From the NCBI GenBank assembly GCA_012523465.1, contig JAAYIK010000028.1:124001-188000 (forward strand): a DNA stretch of 64,000 bases, in the 5' to 3' direction. The number at the start of each line of letters is the position of its first letter. Within the stretch, counting starts at the first letter, position 1. The position numbers and the translations under genes were made by a program. The stretch is from Lysobacteraceae bacterium. GTDB lineage: Bacteria; Pseudomonadota; Gammaproteobacteria; Nitrococcales; AK92. Below are positions 46,083 to 54,816 of this stretch, piece by piece. Under the pieces are notes generated by a model, which ran no database searches, had not been told where the DNA came from, and worked only from the letters and a program-made list of their open reading frames with translations.

Positions 46083-46670
46083 TCAGCGACTGTAATAGCG
46101 CCGCTGCCGGGGCAGTGTCATCAGCCACTTCGGCCGCAACGCCGCCACTGCGGCAACCGCACCGGCATTGAGCAGCGACTCTTGCAGCAGCGCCAGCCGG
46201 CCCATGGCAGCAGCGACAATGGACCCCAGCACGGTGCAGATGGCGAGATAGCCAACGACGCTGTGCGGTAGCATCCGCCTGGTCAAGCGCCACACCCAGT
46301 GGGTAACACCAATGGGAACCACTGCCAGGAGCAAGCCGGAGAGCCCGGCCGTTTGCCAGGGCTCGACCCCGGCAAACGCCGTCCCGAACACCGGGAACAA
46401 CGATCCCACCATGGCCTGGCGCCATCCGACCAACAACGTCAATGCAGTCATGCCCAGCAGGTGGGCGCCGGGACCGGGCAGCACGCTGCCGCCCGCCAGC
46501 CACAGCGCCATGACCGCGACCGCGCTGGCGAAGAACACGTGCAGCTTTTGCACATCGCAACGCAGCCGCCAGTGCTCAAGGCCCGACCAGGCCCAGCCGA
46601 CCAACGCCCCGTAGGCGACGAAGCCGGCGAGCAGCCAGGGGATGGGCAAGAGCTCCTGCCATGCAGCCAT
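46083..46670 (-). CDS. Orphan CbiM-like membrane protein
   Basis: A 195-residue protein with about six hydrophobic segments, resembling the CbiM/energy-coupling-factor S-component fold: LHVFFASAVAVMALWLAG, PGPGAHLLGMTALTLLVGWRQA and a late SVVGYLAICTVLGSIVAAA. Classic CbiM proteins import cobalt with CbiN, CbiQ and CbiO, and begin with a metal-ligand His at the processed N-terminus. None of those partners is nearby and the N-terminal metal motif is not obvious here. Stand-alone relatives occur widely in Gammaproteobacteria. The ATG at 46670 is preferred over a TTG at 46703. Confidence 0.7.
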   Translation of the reverse strand: MAAWQELLPIPWLLAGFVAYGALVGWAWSGLEHWRLRCDVQKLHVFFASAVAVMALWLAGGSVLPGPGAHLLGMTALTLLVGWRQAMVGSLFPVFGTAFAGVEPWQTAGLSGLLLAVVPIGVTHWVWRLTRRMLPHSVVGYLAICTVLGSIVAAAMGRLALLQESLLNAGAVAAVAALRPKWLMTLPRQRRYYSR

Positions 46671-46777
46671 GACCGGGCGACCGTCCTTGAGTAGCAGCCG
46701 CAAGGGCTAGGGATGTCTGCAGAAATTGGTGGCGCCGACTCGGCCGCACAAGCCGGCTTGGCTTGCCTGGGAAGCGC

Positions 46778-47023
46778 TTACGGCAACTCCTCGTCCTGCG
46801 GCGGCAGCTGGATATAGCAGCCCTGGTGCAGCAGATGGCGCATCACCGCCACGGCCTCCGCCCTGGCCAGCCGCCGCTGCGGCGTCAGCACCAGGTCCAT
46901 GACGTGCTCCAGCCGCCCCAGGGACTGCAGGACGGCAGCCGGGACAGCACCGAAGTCGTCCTTGACCGGCACGAACAGATAGGTATCAGGCTTGCGCCGC
47001 CCTTTGTAGATCGCACAGAGCAT
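46778..47023 (-). CDS. YcgL domain protein
   Basis: An 81-residue YcgL-family protein: MLCAIYKGRRKPDTYLFVPVKDDFGAVPAAVL start region, then LARAEAVAVMRHLLHQGCYIQLPP near the end, as in the family. YcgL proteins have a known small alpha/beta fold but no established function. In many relatives the gene follows rnd; here no rnd is adjacent. It stands alone on the minus strand. Confidence 0.85.
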   Translation of the reverse strand: MLCAIYKGRRKPDTYLFVPVKDDFGAVPAAVLQSLGRLEHVMDLVLTPQRRLARAEAVAVMRHLLHQGCYIQLPPQDEELP

Positions 47024-47182
47024 GAACGCCCTCTTTGCCTTGCCTCGACGGATGCCGGACTCGGAAGCCCGGCCGCAGGGCAGACCATAGACGCCCCGCG
47101 CCGGTCAGACAAGCGCCAGAGAGCGGCTCGGCCGCGGCCGCCGCCCCGAGACGGCGAGGGCGGCAAGCCGCGGCGCGGCAAC

Positions 47183-47623
47183 TCAGTGACGTTGGCTGTG
47201 CTGCCCTCCCGGCTCGGAGATGTGCCGCAGCATCTCGTCGGTCAAAGGCGCCCGCCCCAAGACCCTGGCAATGTCAGCCTGCGACAGCATGCCGACCGGC
47301 TGATCCTGTTCGTCGCACACCATGAGACGGCGGATTTGCTGTTCTTCCATGATGTTGGCCGCGGTCTCCAGATCGTCGTTCTGGTAGCAGGAAATCACGT
47401 CCCGGCTCATGAACTGGGACACCTCGCTTCCAGCGTCGACGCCGGCGGCAACGGCGCGCACGGTGATGTCCCGATCGGTGATGATGCCGATCACCTGCCC
47501 ACTGTCGTCGCTGACGAACAGGGCGCCGATATCCTGGTCGCGCATGCGCTGCGCCGCCGCCTGCAGGCTCTCGCCGGCTCCGATGGTCTCGCACCCCAGT
47601 GTCATCACTTCGCTTACTTGCAT
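47183..47623 (-). CDS. CBS-pair domain protein
   Basis: A 146-residue protein made of two CBS domains and a short tail. The first runs VSEVMTLGCETI through GQVIGIITDRDITVRAVA; the second VSQFMSRDVISC through DQPVGMLSQADIARVLG. Each ends in the DxD/AD-type ribose-phosphate loop (TDRDI and SQADI) that usually binds adenosyl ligands. Stand-alone CBS pairs are thought to sense energy or redox state. No partner enzyme is adjacent. Confidence 0.88.
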   Translation of the reverse strand: MQVSEVMTLGCETIGAGESLQAAAQRMRDQDIGALFVSDDSGQVIGIITDRDITVRAVAAGVDAGSEVSQFMSRDVISCYQNDDLETAANIMEEQQIRRLMVCDEQDQPVGMLSQADIARVLGRAPLTDEMLRHISEPGGQHSQRH

Positions 47624-47791
47624 GATTCCGCTCCTCGTCTGCTGGGTTCATCACTTGCATTGCTTTCTTAGGAAGTTCTAATTCGGGGTGCTGCCGGCCG
47701 GCCGCAAGCCCATGGCTTGCAAACGCGGCGGTCCTCCCACATCCAGGAATCGCTGTCAGGCTGCGCCTGGCGCCGTCACGAGGGAGTCGCC

Positions 47792-48556
47792 ATGAGGATG
47801 CGCCTGTCGAACCGCACGGCCTCGCTGGCCCGCCTTGCCAAGCTGCGGCCCGTCAACGTTGGCGCCCGGGAGCGCTGGGTATCGATTGCCGGCGGCGGTC
47901 TCGCGCTGGCCTTCGGACTGCGGCGACGCGGCTGGGCCGGCGGCCTGCTGAGTTGGCTGGGCAGCTATCTGCTGCTGCGCGGGTTGAGCGGTCGCTGCCT
48001 GCTGTACCGGACGTTGGGAGTGACGTCGGCTAGGGCGAACGACGGCGGCCTATGGGGACACTACACAGTCCACGTGCACGAACGGATCCAGGTTCGGCTG
48101 CCGCGGGAGGCCGTCTACCGGGCGTGGCGCAACCTGGAACTGCTGCCGCAGGTCATGCGCCACCTCCGCGTCGTCCGTGTCGACGGTAACCGCTCGCACT
48201 GGCAGGCCCGGATGCCGCCGGGCTTGCGGGCCCGGTGGGAGGCGCAAATCGTCCAGGACACGCCGCACGCGCGCCTGGTCTGGCGCTCCACGCCCAGCTC
48301 TCGTATCGAAAACCGGGGCGAGGTCAGATTCCGCCCGAGCGTCCCCGATGCCACGGAGATCGACATCGACCTGTACTACCGGCTCCCTGGAGGCATGCTG
48401 GCTCGGCTGCTGGCGCTCCCCTTCGGGAGCCTGTCGGCCCGGCTGATCCGCCAGGATCTGGAGCGCTTCCAGGAGTTCCTGGAAACCAGGGAAGCGCCCA
48501 GCGAGGTGCACGACCAAGGGCTGGGGCGGGAGGAGGCCATGCCGCGTCACGGCTGA
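47792..48556 (+). CDS. DUF2892-SRPBCC fusion protein
   Basis: A 254-residue protein. Residues 25-75 look like a YgaP/DUF2892 membrane pair (VGARERWVSIAGGGLALAFG, then GGLLSWLGSYLLLRGLSGRC). The rest is a SRPBCC (START-like, cyclase/dehydrase) domain from about 100: VHVHERIQVRLPREAVYRAW, LLPQVMRHLRVVR, and the late LARLLALPFGSLSARLIRQDLERFQEFLE helix. That fold binds hydrophobic ligands. The ATG at 47792 follows GAGGGAGTCGCC; upstream in-frame codons are unconserved. Function unknown. Confidence 0.75.
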   Translation: MRMRLSNRTASLARLAKLRPVNVGARERWVSIAGGGLALAFGLRRRGWAGGLLSWLGSYLLLRGLSGRCLLYRTLGVTSARANDGGLWGHYTVHVHERIQVRLPREAVYRAWRNLELLPQVMRHLRVVRVDGNRSHWQARMPPGLRARWEAQIVQDTPHARLVWRSTPSSRIENRGEVRFRPSVPDATEIDIDLYYRLPGGMLARLLALPFGSLSARLIRQDLERFQEFLETREAPSEVHDQGLGREEAMPRHG

Positions 48557-48704
48557 CCTGCCTACCGAGCGGGCGAGTTGGCAAACCAGCGCCGCAACCC
48601 AATTGTTTTCCCCGACGGCCAGCGAGCCGCCAGCGGCGGCATCTGTCGCGGCTCATGGTCTGCGGCTTGATGGGGCTGACAATCATGGAAAAAGGAGGCG
48701 GCCA

Positions 48705-50261
48705 ATGAAGCTGCCGGGCACCCTGCGTGTGCTGCGGCTGGGAGGCTTGTTGCTCGCGGCTGTCCCGGGGCTGGCGGCAGCGTTCACCTTCGCCGATGTC
48801 ACGGCCAGGGCGCAGCAGCTGGCAGCAAGACCCTACCAACCTCCGGCGCCGATTCCGCAATGGCTGCACGAGCTCAGTTACGACCAGTGGCGCGACATCC
48901 GGTTCAGGCCCGCGCACGCGCTTTGGCGCGGCGAGGGCCTGCCGTTCGAGGTGCAGTTCTTCCACCCCGGCCTCTACTACGACCGCAGCGTCGTGGTGCG
49001 CGTGATAGAGCCCGGCCAGGTGCGGCCGCTCCCCTTTGCCAGCGATCATTTCGACTACGGCAAGAATGCCGTCCCGGAGGCCGTTCCACCCGATCTCGGC
49101 TTCGCTGGGCTGCGCATCCATGCGCCCATCAAGACTCCCGATTACTACGACGAGGTCGCGGTGTTCCTAGGCGCCAGCTATTTCCGCGCCGTGGGAGCGG
49201 ACAACGTCTACGGACTTTCCGCTCGCGGCCTGGCCATCGATACCGCCGAATCCGGCGGTGAGGAGTTTCCCTGGTTCCGCGAGTTCTGGCTGGTCAGGCC
49301 AGAACCGCAGGACCGCCAGCTGACGCTGTATGCCCTGCTCGACAGCCCCAGTCTCGCCGGCGCCTACCGGTTTGTCATCACCCCCGGCAAGGCCACCGTC
49401 ATGGACGTCGACAGCGTCCTCTTCCCCCGCCGCGCCATCGGCAAGCTGGGCATCGCGCCGCTCACCAGCATGTTCTTCTACGGCGAGAATCGCAGCCAGC
49501 GGCCGGTCAACGATTATCGCCCTGAGGTGCACGATTCCGACGGGCTGGCCATCGTCATGGCGGACGGCGAGCGGCTGTGGCGCCCGCTGCACAATCCCGC
49601 TCGGCTGGCCCTCAACAGCTTCGCCGCCGCCAATCCGGCCGGCTTCGGCCTGCTGCAGCGGGACACGGCGTTCGACCATTACCTGGACCTGGAGGCCCGC
49701 TACGAGCTGCGCCCCAGCGCCTGGGTGGAGCCACGGGGAGAGTGGGGCGAAGGCCGGGTTGAGCTGATCCAGATCCCCTCGCCCAACGAACTCAACGACA
49801 ACATCGTCGCCTTCTGGGTGCCCGCAGCCGAGATCGCTCCCGACCGTTCGCTGGCCTATGCCTATCGGTTGCGCTGGTTCTCGTTCGATCCGCGGCAGGA
49901 GCCGGCCGGGCATGCGGTCGCCACCCGGATCGACAACCACCATGCCGCCAGGGGCGAAGATGACGGCATAACCCGCTTCATGATCGAGTTCGAGGGAGCC
50001 GCGCTGCGGGAACTGCCGCCCGACGCCGAAGTGGAGGCCGTCATCGATGTCACCCCGGAGGGCAGGCTGCTGGAGGCCCAGGTGATGAAAAACCCGGTCA
50101 CCGGAGGCTGGCGCCTGGTGTTCCAGCTTGACAACGGCAAAGCCAACCCCATCAGGCTCATGCTGGAGACGGAGCAGGTCCAGCCCATCGAGCTGCGCGC
50201 CTTTCTGCGCAGCGGCGAGGATACCTTGACCGAAACCTGGAGTTATACCTATCGACCGTAG
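48705..50261 (+). CDS. opgG: Periplasmic glucan biosynthesis protein OpgG
   Basis: A 518-residue periplasmic protein needed for osmoregulated periplasmic glucan backbone synthesis, probably for branching. A signal peptide ends near GLAAA at residue 26. The family beta-sandwich carries FTFADVTARAQQLA, YDQWRDIRFRP, FFYGENRSQRPVNDYRPEVHDSDGL and RSLAYAYRLRW. AAAGGAGGCGGCC precedes the ATG at 48705, which decides the start within a longer frame. It is followed after seven bases by the two opgH segments. Confidence 0.94.
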   Translation: MKLPGTLRVLRLGGLLLAAVPGLAAAFTFADVTARAQQLAARPYQPPAPIPQWLHELSYDQWRDIRFRPAHALWRGEGLPFEVQFFHPGLYYDRSVVVRVIEPGQVRPLPFASDHFDYGKNAVPEAVPPDLGFAGLRIHAPIKTPDYYDEVAVFLGASYFRAVGADNVYGLSARGLAIDTAESGGEEFPWFREFWLVRPEPQDRQLTLYALLDSPSLAGAYRFVITPGKATVMDVDSVLFPRRAIGKLGIAPLTSMFFYGENRSQRPVNDYRPEVHDSDGLAIVMADGERLWRPLHNPARLALNSFAAANPAGFGLLQRDTAFDHYLDLEARYELRPSAWVEPRGEWGEGRVELIQIPSPNELNDNIVAFWVPAAEIAPDRSLAYAYRLRWFSFDPRQEPAGHAVATRIDNHHAARGEDDGITRFMIEFEGAALRELPPDAEVEAVIDVTPEGRLLEAQVMKNPVTGGWRLVFQLDNGKANPIRLMLETEQVQPIELRAFLRSGEDTLTETWSYTYRP

Positions 50262-50268
50262 GATCACG

Positions 50269-50610
50269 ATGAGGCAGCAACCCGCCAGCGGCGGGCGCAG
50301 CCGAGCCACGACCGCAGCCAAACGGCGCCTGCTACAGTACCTGCAGGCCCTGGGCTGCCCGCCCGCTGAACGCGAGCGGCTGGCCGAGCTGGCCCTGGCC
50401 AAGGCAGCCGGCACCACCGCCCCCCTGGCGGCCGCCCTGGCGACGCTACAGAAGTTGCTGCCGGCCGAGGTGCTGCCGCGGCCGCTGCCGCCGCGGCGCC
50501 AGTCCATGGTCCCCGAACCACTCAAGCGCGGGCTGCAGGGGCAGCCGTTGCTGACTCGCTGGCGGAGACGCTGCCGCCTCCTGCGCCTTCTTCGACCGGC
50601 GAGAGGCTAA
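50269..50610 (+). CDS. OpgH N-terminal cytoplasmic segment as a separate frame
   Basis: A 113-residue basic frame between opgG and opgH. Its RRQSMVPEPLKRGLQGQPLLTRW stretch resembles the cytoplasmic region of E. coli OpgH before the first membrane helix (compare KRSSMFPDPWRTNPVGRFW). So this looks like the detached OpgH N-terminus and not an unrelated gene. The stop at 50608-50610 is one base before the next ATG. Removing a single base near 50597 would join it to the opgH frame as LLRRREANMRRREF. A real split, with coupled restart, and a frameshift are both possible. Confidence 0.6.
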   Translation: MRQQPASGGRSRATTAAKRRLLQYLQALGCPPAERERLAELALAKAAGTTAPLAAALATLQKLLPAEVLPRPLPPRRQSMVPEPLKRGLQGQPLLTRWRRRCRLLRLLRPARG

Positions 50611-50611
50611 C

Positions 50612-52714
50612 ATGCGCCGGCGGGAATTCAGGCACGAGCCGTGGAGCCGCCGGGCAGCAACCCGCCGCAGCCTGTTCCTGCTGCTCATCCTGGCACCTAC
50701 CCTAATCAGCAGCGGCTACATGGCCGATGTGCTGCCGCACAAGGGCACCACGCCGCTGGAGCTGGCCATCGTAGTGGTCTTCGCCGCCCTGTTCGCCTGG
50801 ATCTCCATCGGCTTCTGGACCGCCATGCTGGGCTTCTACACCCTGGTGCGTCGCACCGACCGCTTTGCCATCACGCAAGGGCGCTGGATCGACGGACGCG
50901 CTGCCATCAAGCCCGCCATCCGCACAGCCATTCTCATCCCTATCTACAACGAGAATGTGCCGGAAGTGTTCGCCCGCATCCGGGCCACCTTCGATTCGTT
51001 GCGCGCCACGGGCCAGCTGGAGCGCTTCGCGTTCTTCATCCTCAGCGACAGCGATGATCCCGACCAGTGGGTGGAGGAGGAGATGGCCTGGGCCAGGCTG
51101 CGTGCGCAGACTGGTTACGCCGACATCTACTACCGACGGCGGCGCAACAACATCAAGCGCAAGAGCGGCAACATCGCCGATTTCTGCCGCCGCTGGGGGA
51201 GCGCCTTCCGCTACATGGTGGTGCTGGACGCCGACAGCATCATGAGCGGGGCGACCCTGGTGCGCATGGTGCAAATCATGGAACGGCGACGCGACGTCGG
51301 CATCCTGCAAACCGCCCCCATGTGCGTCAATCGGGAAACCCTGCTGGCCCGGGTGCAGCAGTTCGCCAACCGCTTGTACGGCCCGATGTTCGCTGCCGGA
51401 TTGCACTTCTGGCAGCTGGGCGACGCCCAGTTCTGGGGCCACAACGCCATCATCCGCATCGAGCCCTTCGTCAAGCACTGCGCCCTGCCGCGCCTGCCGG
51501 GCCGGCCGCCGCTGGGCGGCGACATCCTGTCGCACGATTTCGTCGAGGCCGCTCTGATGCGTCGCGCCGGTTATGGCGTCTGGTTGGCCTACGACCTGGG
51601 AGGCAGCTACGAAGAAGTGCCGCCGACCCTGCTGGACGAGCTCAAGCGCGACCGCCGCTGGTGCCAAGGCAACATGCAGCACATGCGGCTGCTGTTCACC
51701 CGCGGGCTGTTCCCGGCCCACCGCGCCCTGTTCCTCAACGGCGCTATGACCTACGTCTCGGCGCTGCTGTGGTTCCTGCTGCTCACCCTGAGCACTGCCG
51801 CCGCGCTGCTGGAAGCCCTGCGACCGCCGGCCTACTTCGGCCCCGAGCCCGGCCTGTTCCCCAACTGGCCAGTCTGGCATCCCCAGTGGGCTCTCACCTT
51901 GCTCGTGTCGACCGCCGTCGTGCTGTTCCTGCCCAAGCTGTTCAGCATCCTGCTGGTGCTGCTACAGAGGCGTGGCAGCGAGTTCGGCGGCACAGCGCGC
52001 CTGCTGGCGGGCGTAGCCGGCGAAATCGTAGTCTCCACCCTGCTAGCCCCAGTCCGCATGCTGTTCCACAACAAGTTCATCTTCATCACCTTGCTGGGCG
52101 GTCAGATTGGCTGGAGCTCCCAGAACCGCAGCGATGCCGCCACCAGCTGGTCGGAAGCCTGGCGCTTCCACGGCGGCGGCAGCCTGCTGGCGGCCGCCTG
52201 GGGCGCCGTAGTTTATCTGGTCAACCCGGGATTCTTCTGGTGGCTCAGCCCCATCCTGATCGCCCTGCTGCTGGCGGTTCCGCTGTCGGTGCTAACCAGC
52301 CGGCCTGAGCTGGGCCGCACCGCTCGCAAGCTGGGGCTGTTCCTGACCCCGGAGGAGGTCGCGCCGCCGCCCGAACTGTGCGCCTTCCGCGCCCATCTCA
52401 CCGACAGTCGCGCCCAGGCCACGGCGCCGCCAGGCTGCGTGCGGGCCGTGACCGATCCGCGCACGCATCGGCTGCATCTAGCGCAGATCGGGCAACCGCG
52501 GCGGCTCAAGCCCGAGATCCGGCGACGCCGTCAAGTGCTGGTGGCCCGCGCGCTGCAGGACGGCCCGGAGGCGCTAAGCGCACGCGATAAGCTGGAGCTG
52601 CTGCAGGACCCGGCCAGCCTGCAAGCCCTGCATCTGAGCGTCTGGCAGCTGCCGGAAGAACAGTCGGCGCGGCATTGGGGTCTGCCGCGGCTGGAAGCGG
52701 TCACGGCGATTTAG
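50612..52714 (+). CDS. opgH: Glucans biosynthesis glucosyltransferase OpgH (core)
   Basis: A 700-residue inner-membrane family 2 glycosyltransferase that polymerises beta-1,2-linked glucose from UDP-glucose. Two membrane helices come first (residues 18-40 and 50-75). The catalytic domain has LIPIYNENVPEVFARI, LSDSDDPDQW, VVLDADSIMSG and RDRRWCQGNMQH (the QxxRW-type motif), and several C-terminal membrane helices follow. AGAGG lies five bases before the ATG at 50612, so independent initiation is feasible. E. coli OpgH has a cytoplasmic N-terminus of about 140 residues; here that part is encoded by the preceding frame. Confidence 0.92.
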   Translation: MRRREFRHEPWSRRAATRRSLFLLLILAPTLISSGYMADVLPHKGTTPLELAIVVVFAALFAWISIGFWTAMLGFYTLVRRTDRFAITQGRWIDGRAAIKPAIRTAILIPIYNENVPEVFARIRATFDSLRATGQLERFAFFILSDSDDPDQWVEEEMAWARLRAQTGYADIYYRRRRNNIKRKSGNIADFCRRWGSAFRYMVVLDADSIMSGATLVRMVQIMERRRDVGILQTAPMCVNRETLLARVQQFANRLYGPMFAAGLHFWQLGDAQFWGHNAIIRIEPFVKHCALPRLPGRPPLGGDILSHDFVEAALMRRAGYGVWLAYDLGGSYEEVPPTLLDELKRDRRWCQGNMQHMRLLFTRGLFPAHRALFLNGAMTYVSALLWFLLLTLSTAAALLEALRPPAYFGPEPGLFPNWPVWHPQWALTLLVSTAVVLFLPKLFSILLVLLQRRGSEFGGTARLLAGVAGEIVVSTLLAPVRMLFHNKFIFITLLGGQIGWSSQNRSDAATSWSEAWRFHGGGSLLAAAWGAVVYLVNPGFFWWLSPILIALLLAVPLSVLTSRPELGRTARKLGLFLTPEEVAPPPELCAFRAHLTDSRAQATAPPGCVRAVTDPRTHRLHLAQIGQPRRLKPEIRRRRQVLVARALQDGPEALSARDKLELLQDPASLQALHLSVWQLPEEQSARHWGLPRLEAVTAI

Positions 52715-52750
52715 CGGCCAGGCTGCCGTTTTCTGAAAGGATTTTGCGGC

Positions 52751-52785
52751 AAAAAAAAGACGCTGATACGAGGTATCAGCGTCTT
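52751..52785. terminator. Bidirectional Rho-independent terminator
   Basis: AAGACGCTGATAC and GTATCAGCGTCTT form a perfect 13-base-pair stem with loop GAG. Eight A precede it on the plus strand, which gives a strong U-tract for minus-strand transcripts from the 72-residue gene; TTAATTT on the other side serves opgH. Confidence 0.88.
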
Positions 52786-52900
52786 AATTTCAGCCGGCAA
52801 GTTCGTTGGTATTGCGCTTAAGCGGCTTGCCGCCCCTACCGGCCAACGCAAGCAACTTTAATCCTTTCCGCTGGCGCTGCCTCTGAACTGTATCACGCTT

Positions 52901-53119
52901 TCACCGATTTGCCATTTTTGCTTCCTGCAATTTCTTGACGATGGCCAGCTGCTGCTGGGCGATGGCATAACGGCGGGCAGCGGTCAAGTTTTGCAGCGCC
53001 ATGGCCGCCTGCTGCAACTCCCGCAAGGCCGTCGGTTCCAGCCCCAGCAGCGCTTGGCGGGCCGAATCGTAATCCCGCCGTAGACAGGCCTGCAGCGCCG
53101 CCGACGCGATCTGGTCCAT
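52901..53119 (-). CDS. Small helical hypothetical protein
   Basis: A 72-residue protein predicted to be all alpha: MDQIASAALQACLRRDYDSA, then ALRELQQAAMALQNLTAARRY and a Gln/Lys-rich end. A GGGAGGATGC sequence directly before the ATG at 53119 is an excellent ribosome-binding site, so translation is likely, although the open frame extends upstream. It lies 83 bases after the large barrel gene on the same strand and is followed by a strong terminator. It may be the last gene of the exported-protein operon. No family recognised. Confidence 0.65.
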   Translation of the reverse strand: MDQIASAALQACLRRDYDSARQALLGLEPTALRELQQAAMALQNLTAARRYAIAQQQLAIVKKLQEAKMANR

Positions 53120-53202
53120 GCATCCTCCCGATGTCTTCGTCTTCTTCCTTGAAGGCCCCCCTTTGACAGTGTAGCCCGCCGAAACCGGGAAGCGCGGGCG
53201 GC

Positions 53203-54816
53203 TCATCCCGTGCTGCCAAGGTCCTTCCCGAGGTCGTAGCGCCAGTACATGCCGACCCGCCAGGCTTCGGTCTCCTCGCCGATGGCCGGATCGCGCACGC
53301 TGCGGTCGATGTCGACGCCGAAGCTGTGCTTGCCGCGCCGGACCTCATAGCTGAGCGCCACCCGCCGGGTCTCGACGTCCTGGCCCGGATCATCCGCGTC
53401 CAGCTCCGTCTGGCCGAGCTCCAGCGCCAGCCGTTCGTTGGCGCTGGTGGCAGTCACGACCAACGTCGGACCGGCGCTGAATTCGTCCTCGCCGGCGTCG
53501 ACCTCGGTCAAGCTCACGCCCGGCGCCAGCGTCAAATCCAGCCCGCCGAGCTTCAGCCTGGCAGAGTGGCCGGCGGAAAATCGCCGGGTCCTGCGCTCGA
53601 GGCCGGACTGATTCAAGTCGTCCACGGTGGCGACCGAGCCGCTCAGGCGGGTCTGATGACTGGAGTTGTGGTTGAAGACAATGCTACCGTCGACGGTCCT
53701 GGCCTGCTGGTCGACGGCGCCGCTCTCGCTCTCGCGCTGCTGGACGTTGAGGCTCAAGCGGCCGGTCAGCCGCTGCGGATCGCCCGGCAACAGCGGAGCG
53801 CTAAGGTCCAAGGCAGCGCTATCGGTCGTCAGCGGGTCATGGCTGGATAGCTGCGTCCGGCTGCGCTGCAGGCGACCGCGCAGGCTTACGTGCTGCTTCA
53901 CCCGAACGCCCCCCTCAGCCAGCATGGACTCGCTGTCGGCCAGCGCGCTGCCGCCGCTGGGGCGGAAATCACGGCCGTAGCGCTCATAGCGCAAGCGGTA
54001 GTCGAGCGGCCTGGTTTGGCTGCGACCGCTGAGCTCGGTGAAGTAGCCGATCCCGCTGCGACGGCGCTGATCCGCCGGCAAGTGACGGGTAGCGGCCGAC
54101 TCACCATGGAAGTAAGCCAGCTCGCTGCGCAGGTTGAGATCCTGGCCAGCTACGTCGAAACTGCGCTGCGCGGTCATGCTGGCGGTCCACTGGTCGAGCC
54201 GCGGCTGCCTGCCTTCTGCCTTTTCGCTGTGCTCGACCAGATAGAAGCTGTAGCTGCCCAGGGTCCGGTCCTGCATGCCCAGGCTAAAACCGCGATAAAG
54301 GTTGGCGGCAAAATCGAGGTCGCGCCATTCCTGACCGTTGCTGCCGACCACCGCGCTCACCCAGTAGTTGCGGCCAGCGACACCGCTGTTGGGGCGCAGC
54401 GTGAGCCGACCGGCCTTGAGGGTGCGGTTCAGGGTCAGATCGGAGAAGTGGACGTTCTGGTCGCCGATGTCCACCCGGAACGGCAGGGCAGCCGTGGTAT
54501 TGTCGTAGGACATCCGCAGCACCTCCGGCACCAGGCCGGTGAAGCGGCTGCGGTAGGGCGAATCGGTGAGCGCGCCGGAGAAGTCGAAGCGCCAGACCTC
54601 GCCCGGCCGGCTGCTGCCGGTCACGCTCAGATCCAGCTCGTGGGAGAAGAACGTGCCTTCCTCGGCATAGGGGCTGTAGCGCTCGTTGCCATCGACCTGA
54701 TAGGTGTCCACCCGCAGCGTGCTGGAACCGTTGAGCTGCCAAGCAGCGTCAACCGGCAGCGCCAGCAGAACGGCGCTCAACGGCAACAGGGCCTGCCCGA
54801 GGCGCCGCTGGCTCAC
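53203..54816 (-). CDS. Large outer-membrane beta-barrel protein of unknown function
   Basis: A 537-residue exported protein. A signal peptide ends near LPVDAAW (residue 24). The remainder is a long series of amphipathic strands with YxVxL-type alternation and aromatic girdle residues, for example SHELDLSVTGSSRPGEVWRF, RLDQWTASMTAQRSF, DYRLRYERYGRDF and SFGVDIDRSVRD, ending WRVGMYWRYDLGKDLGSTG. This fits a roughly 20-strand or larger barrel. The C-terminus lacks a final Phe or Tyr, the last aromatic being eight residues from the end. The GTG at 54816 overlaps the previous stop as GTGA. I do not recognise the family. Confidence 0.72.
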   Translation of the reverse strand: MSQRRLGQALLPLSAVLLALPVDAAWQLNGSSTLRVDTYQVDGNERYSPYAEEGTFFSHELDLSVTGSSRPGEVWRFDFSGALTDSPYRSRFTGLVPEVLRMSYDNTTAALPFRVDIGDQNVHFSDLTLNRTLKAGRLTLRPNSGVAGRNYWVSAVVGSNGQEWRDLDFAANLYRGFSLGMQDRTLGSYSFYLVEHSEKAEGRQPRLDQWTASMTAQRSFDVAGQDLNLRSELAYFHGESAATRHLPADQRRRSGIGYFTELSGRSQTRPLDYRLRYERYGRDFRPSGGSALADSESMLAEGGVRVKQHVSLRGRLQRSRTQLSSHDPLTTDSAALDLSAPLLPGDPQRLTGRLSLNVQQRESESGAVDQQARTVDGSIVFNHNSSHQTRLSGSVATVDDLNQSGLERRTRRFSAGHSARLKLGGLDLTLAPGVSLTEVDAGEDEFSAGPTLVVTATSANERLALELGQTELDADDPGQDVETRRVALSYEVRRGKHSFGVDIDRSVRDPAIGEETEAWRVGMYWRYDLGKDLGSTG

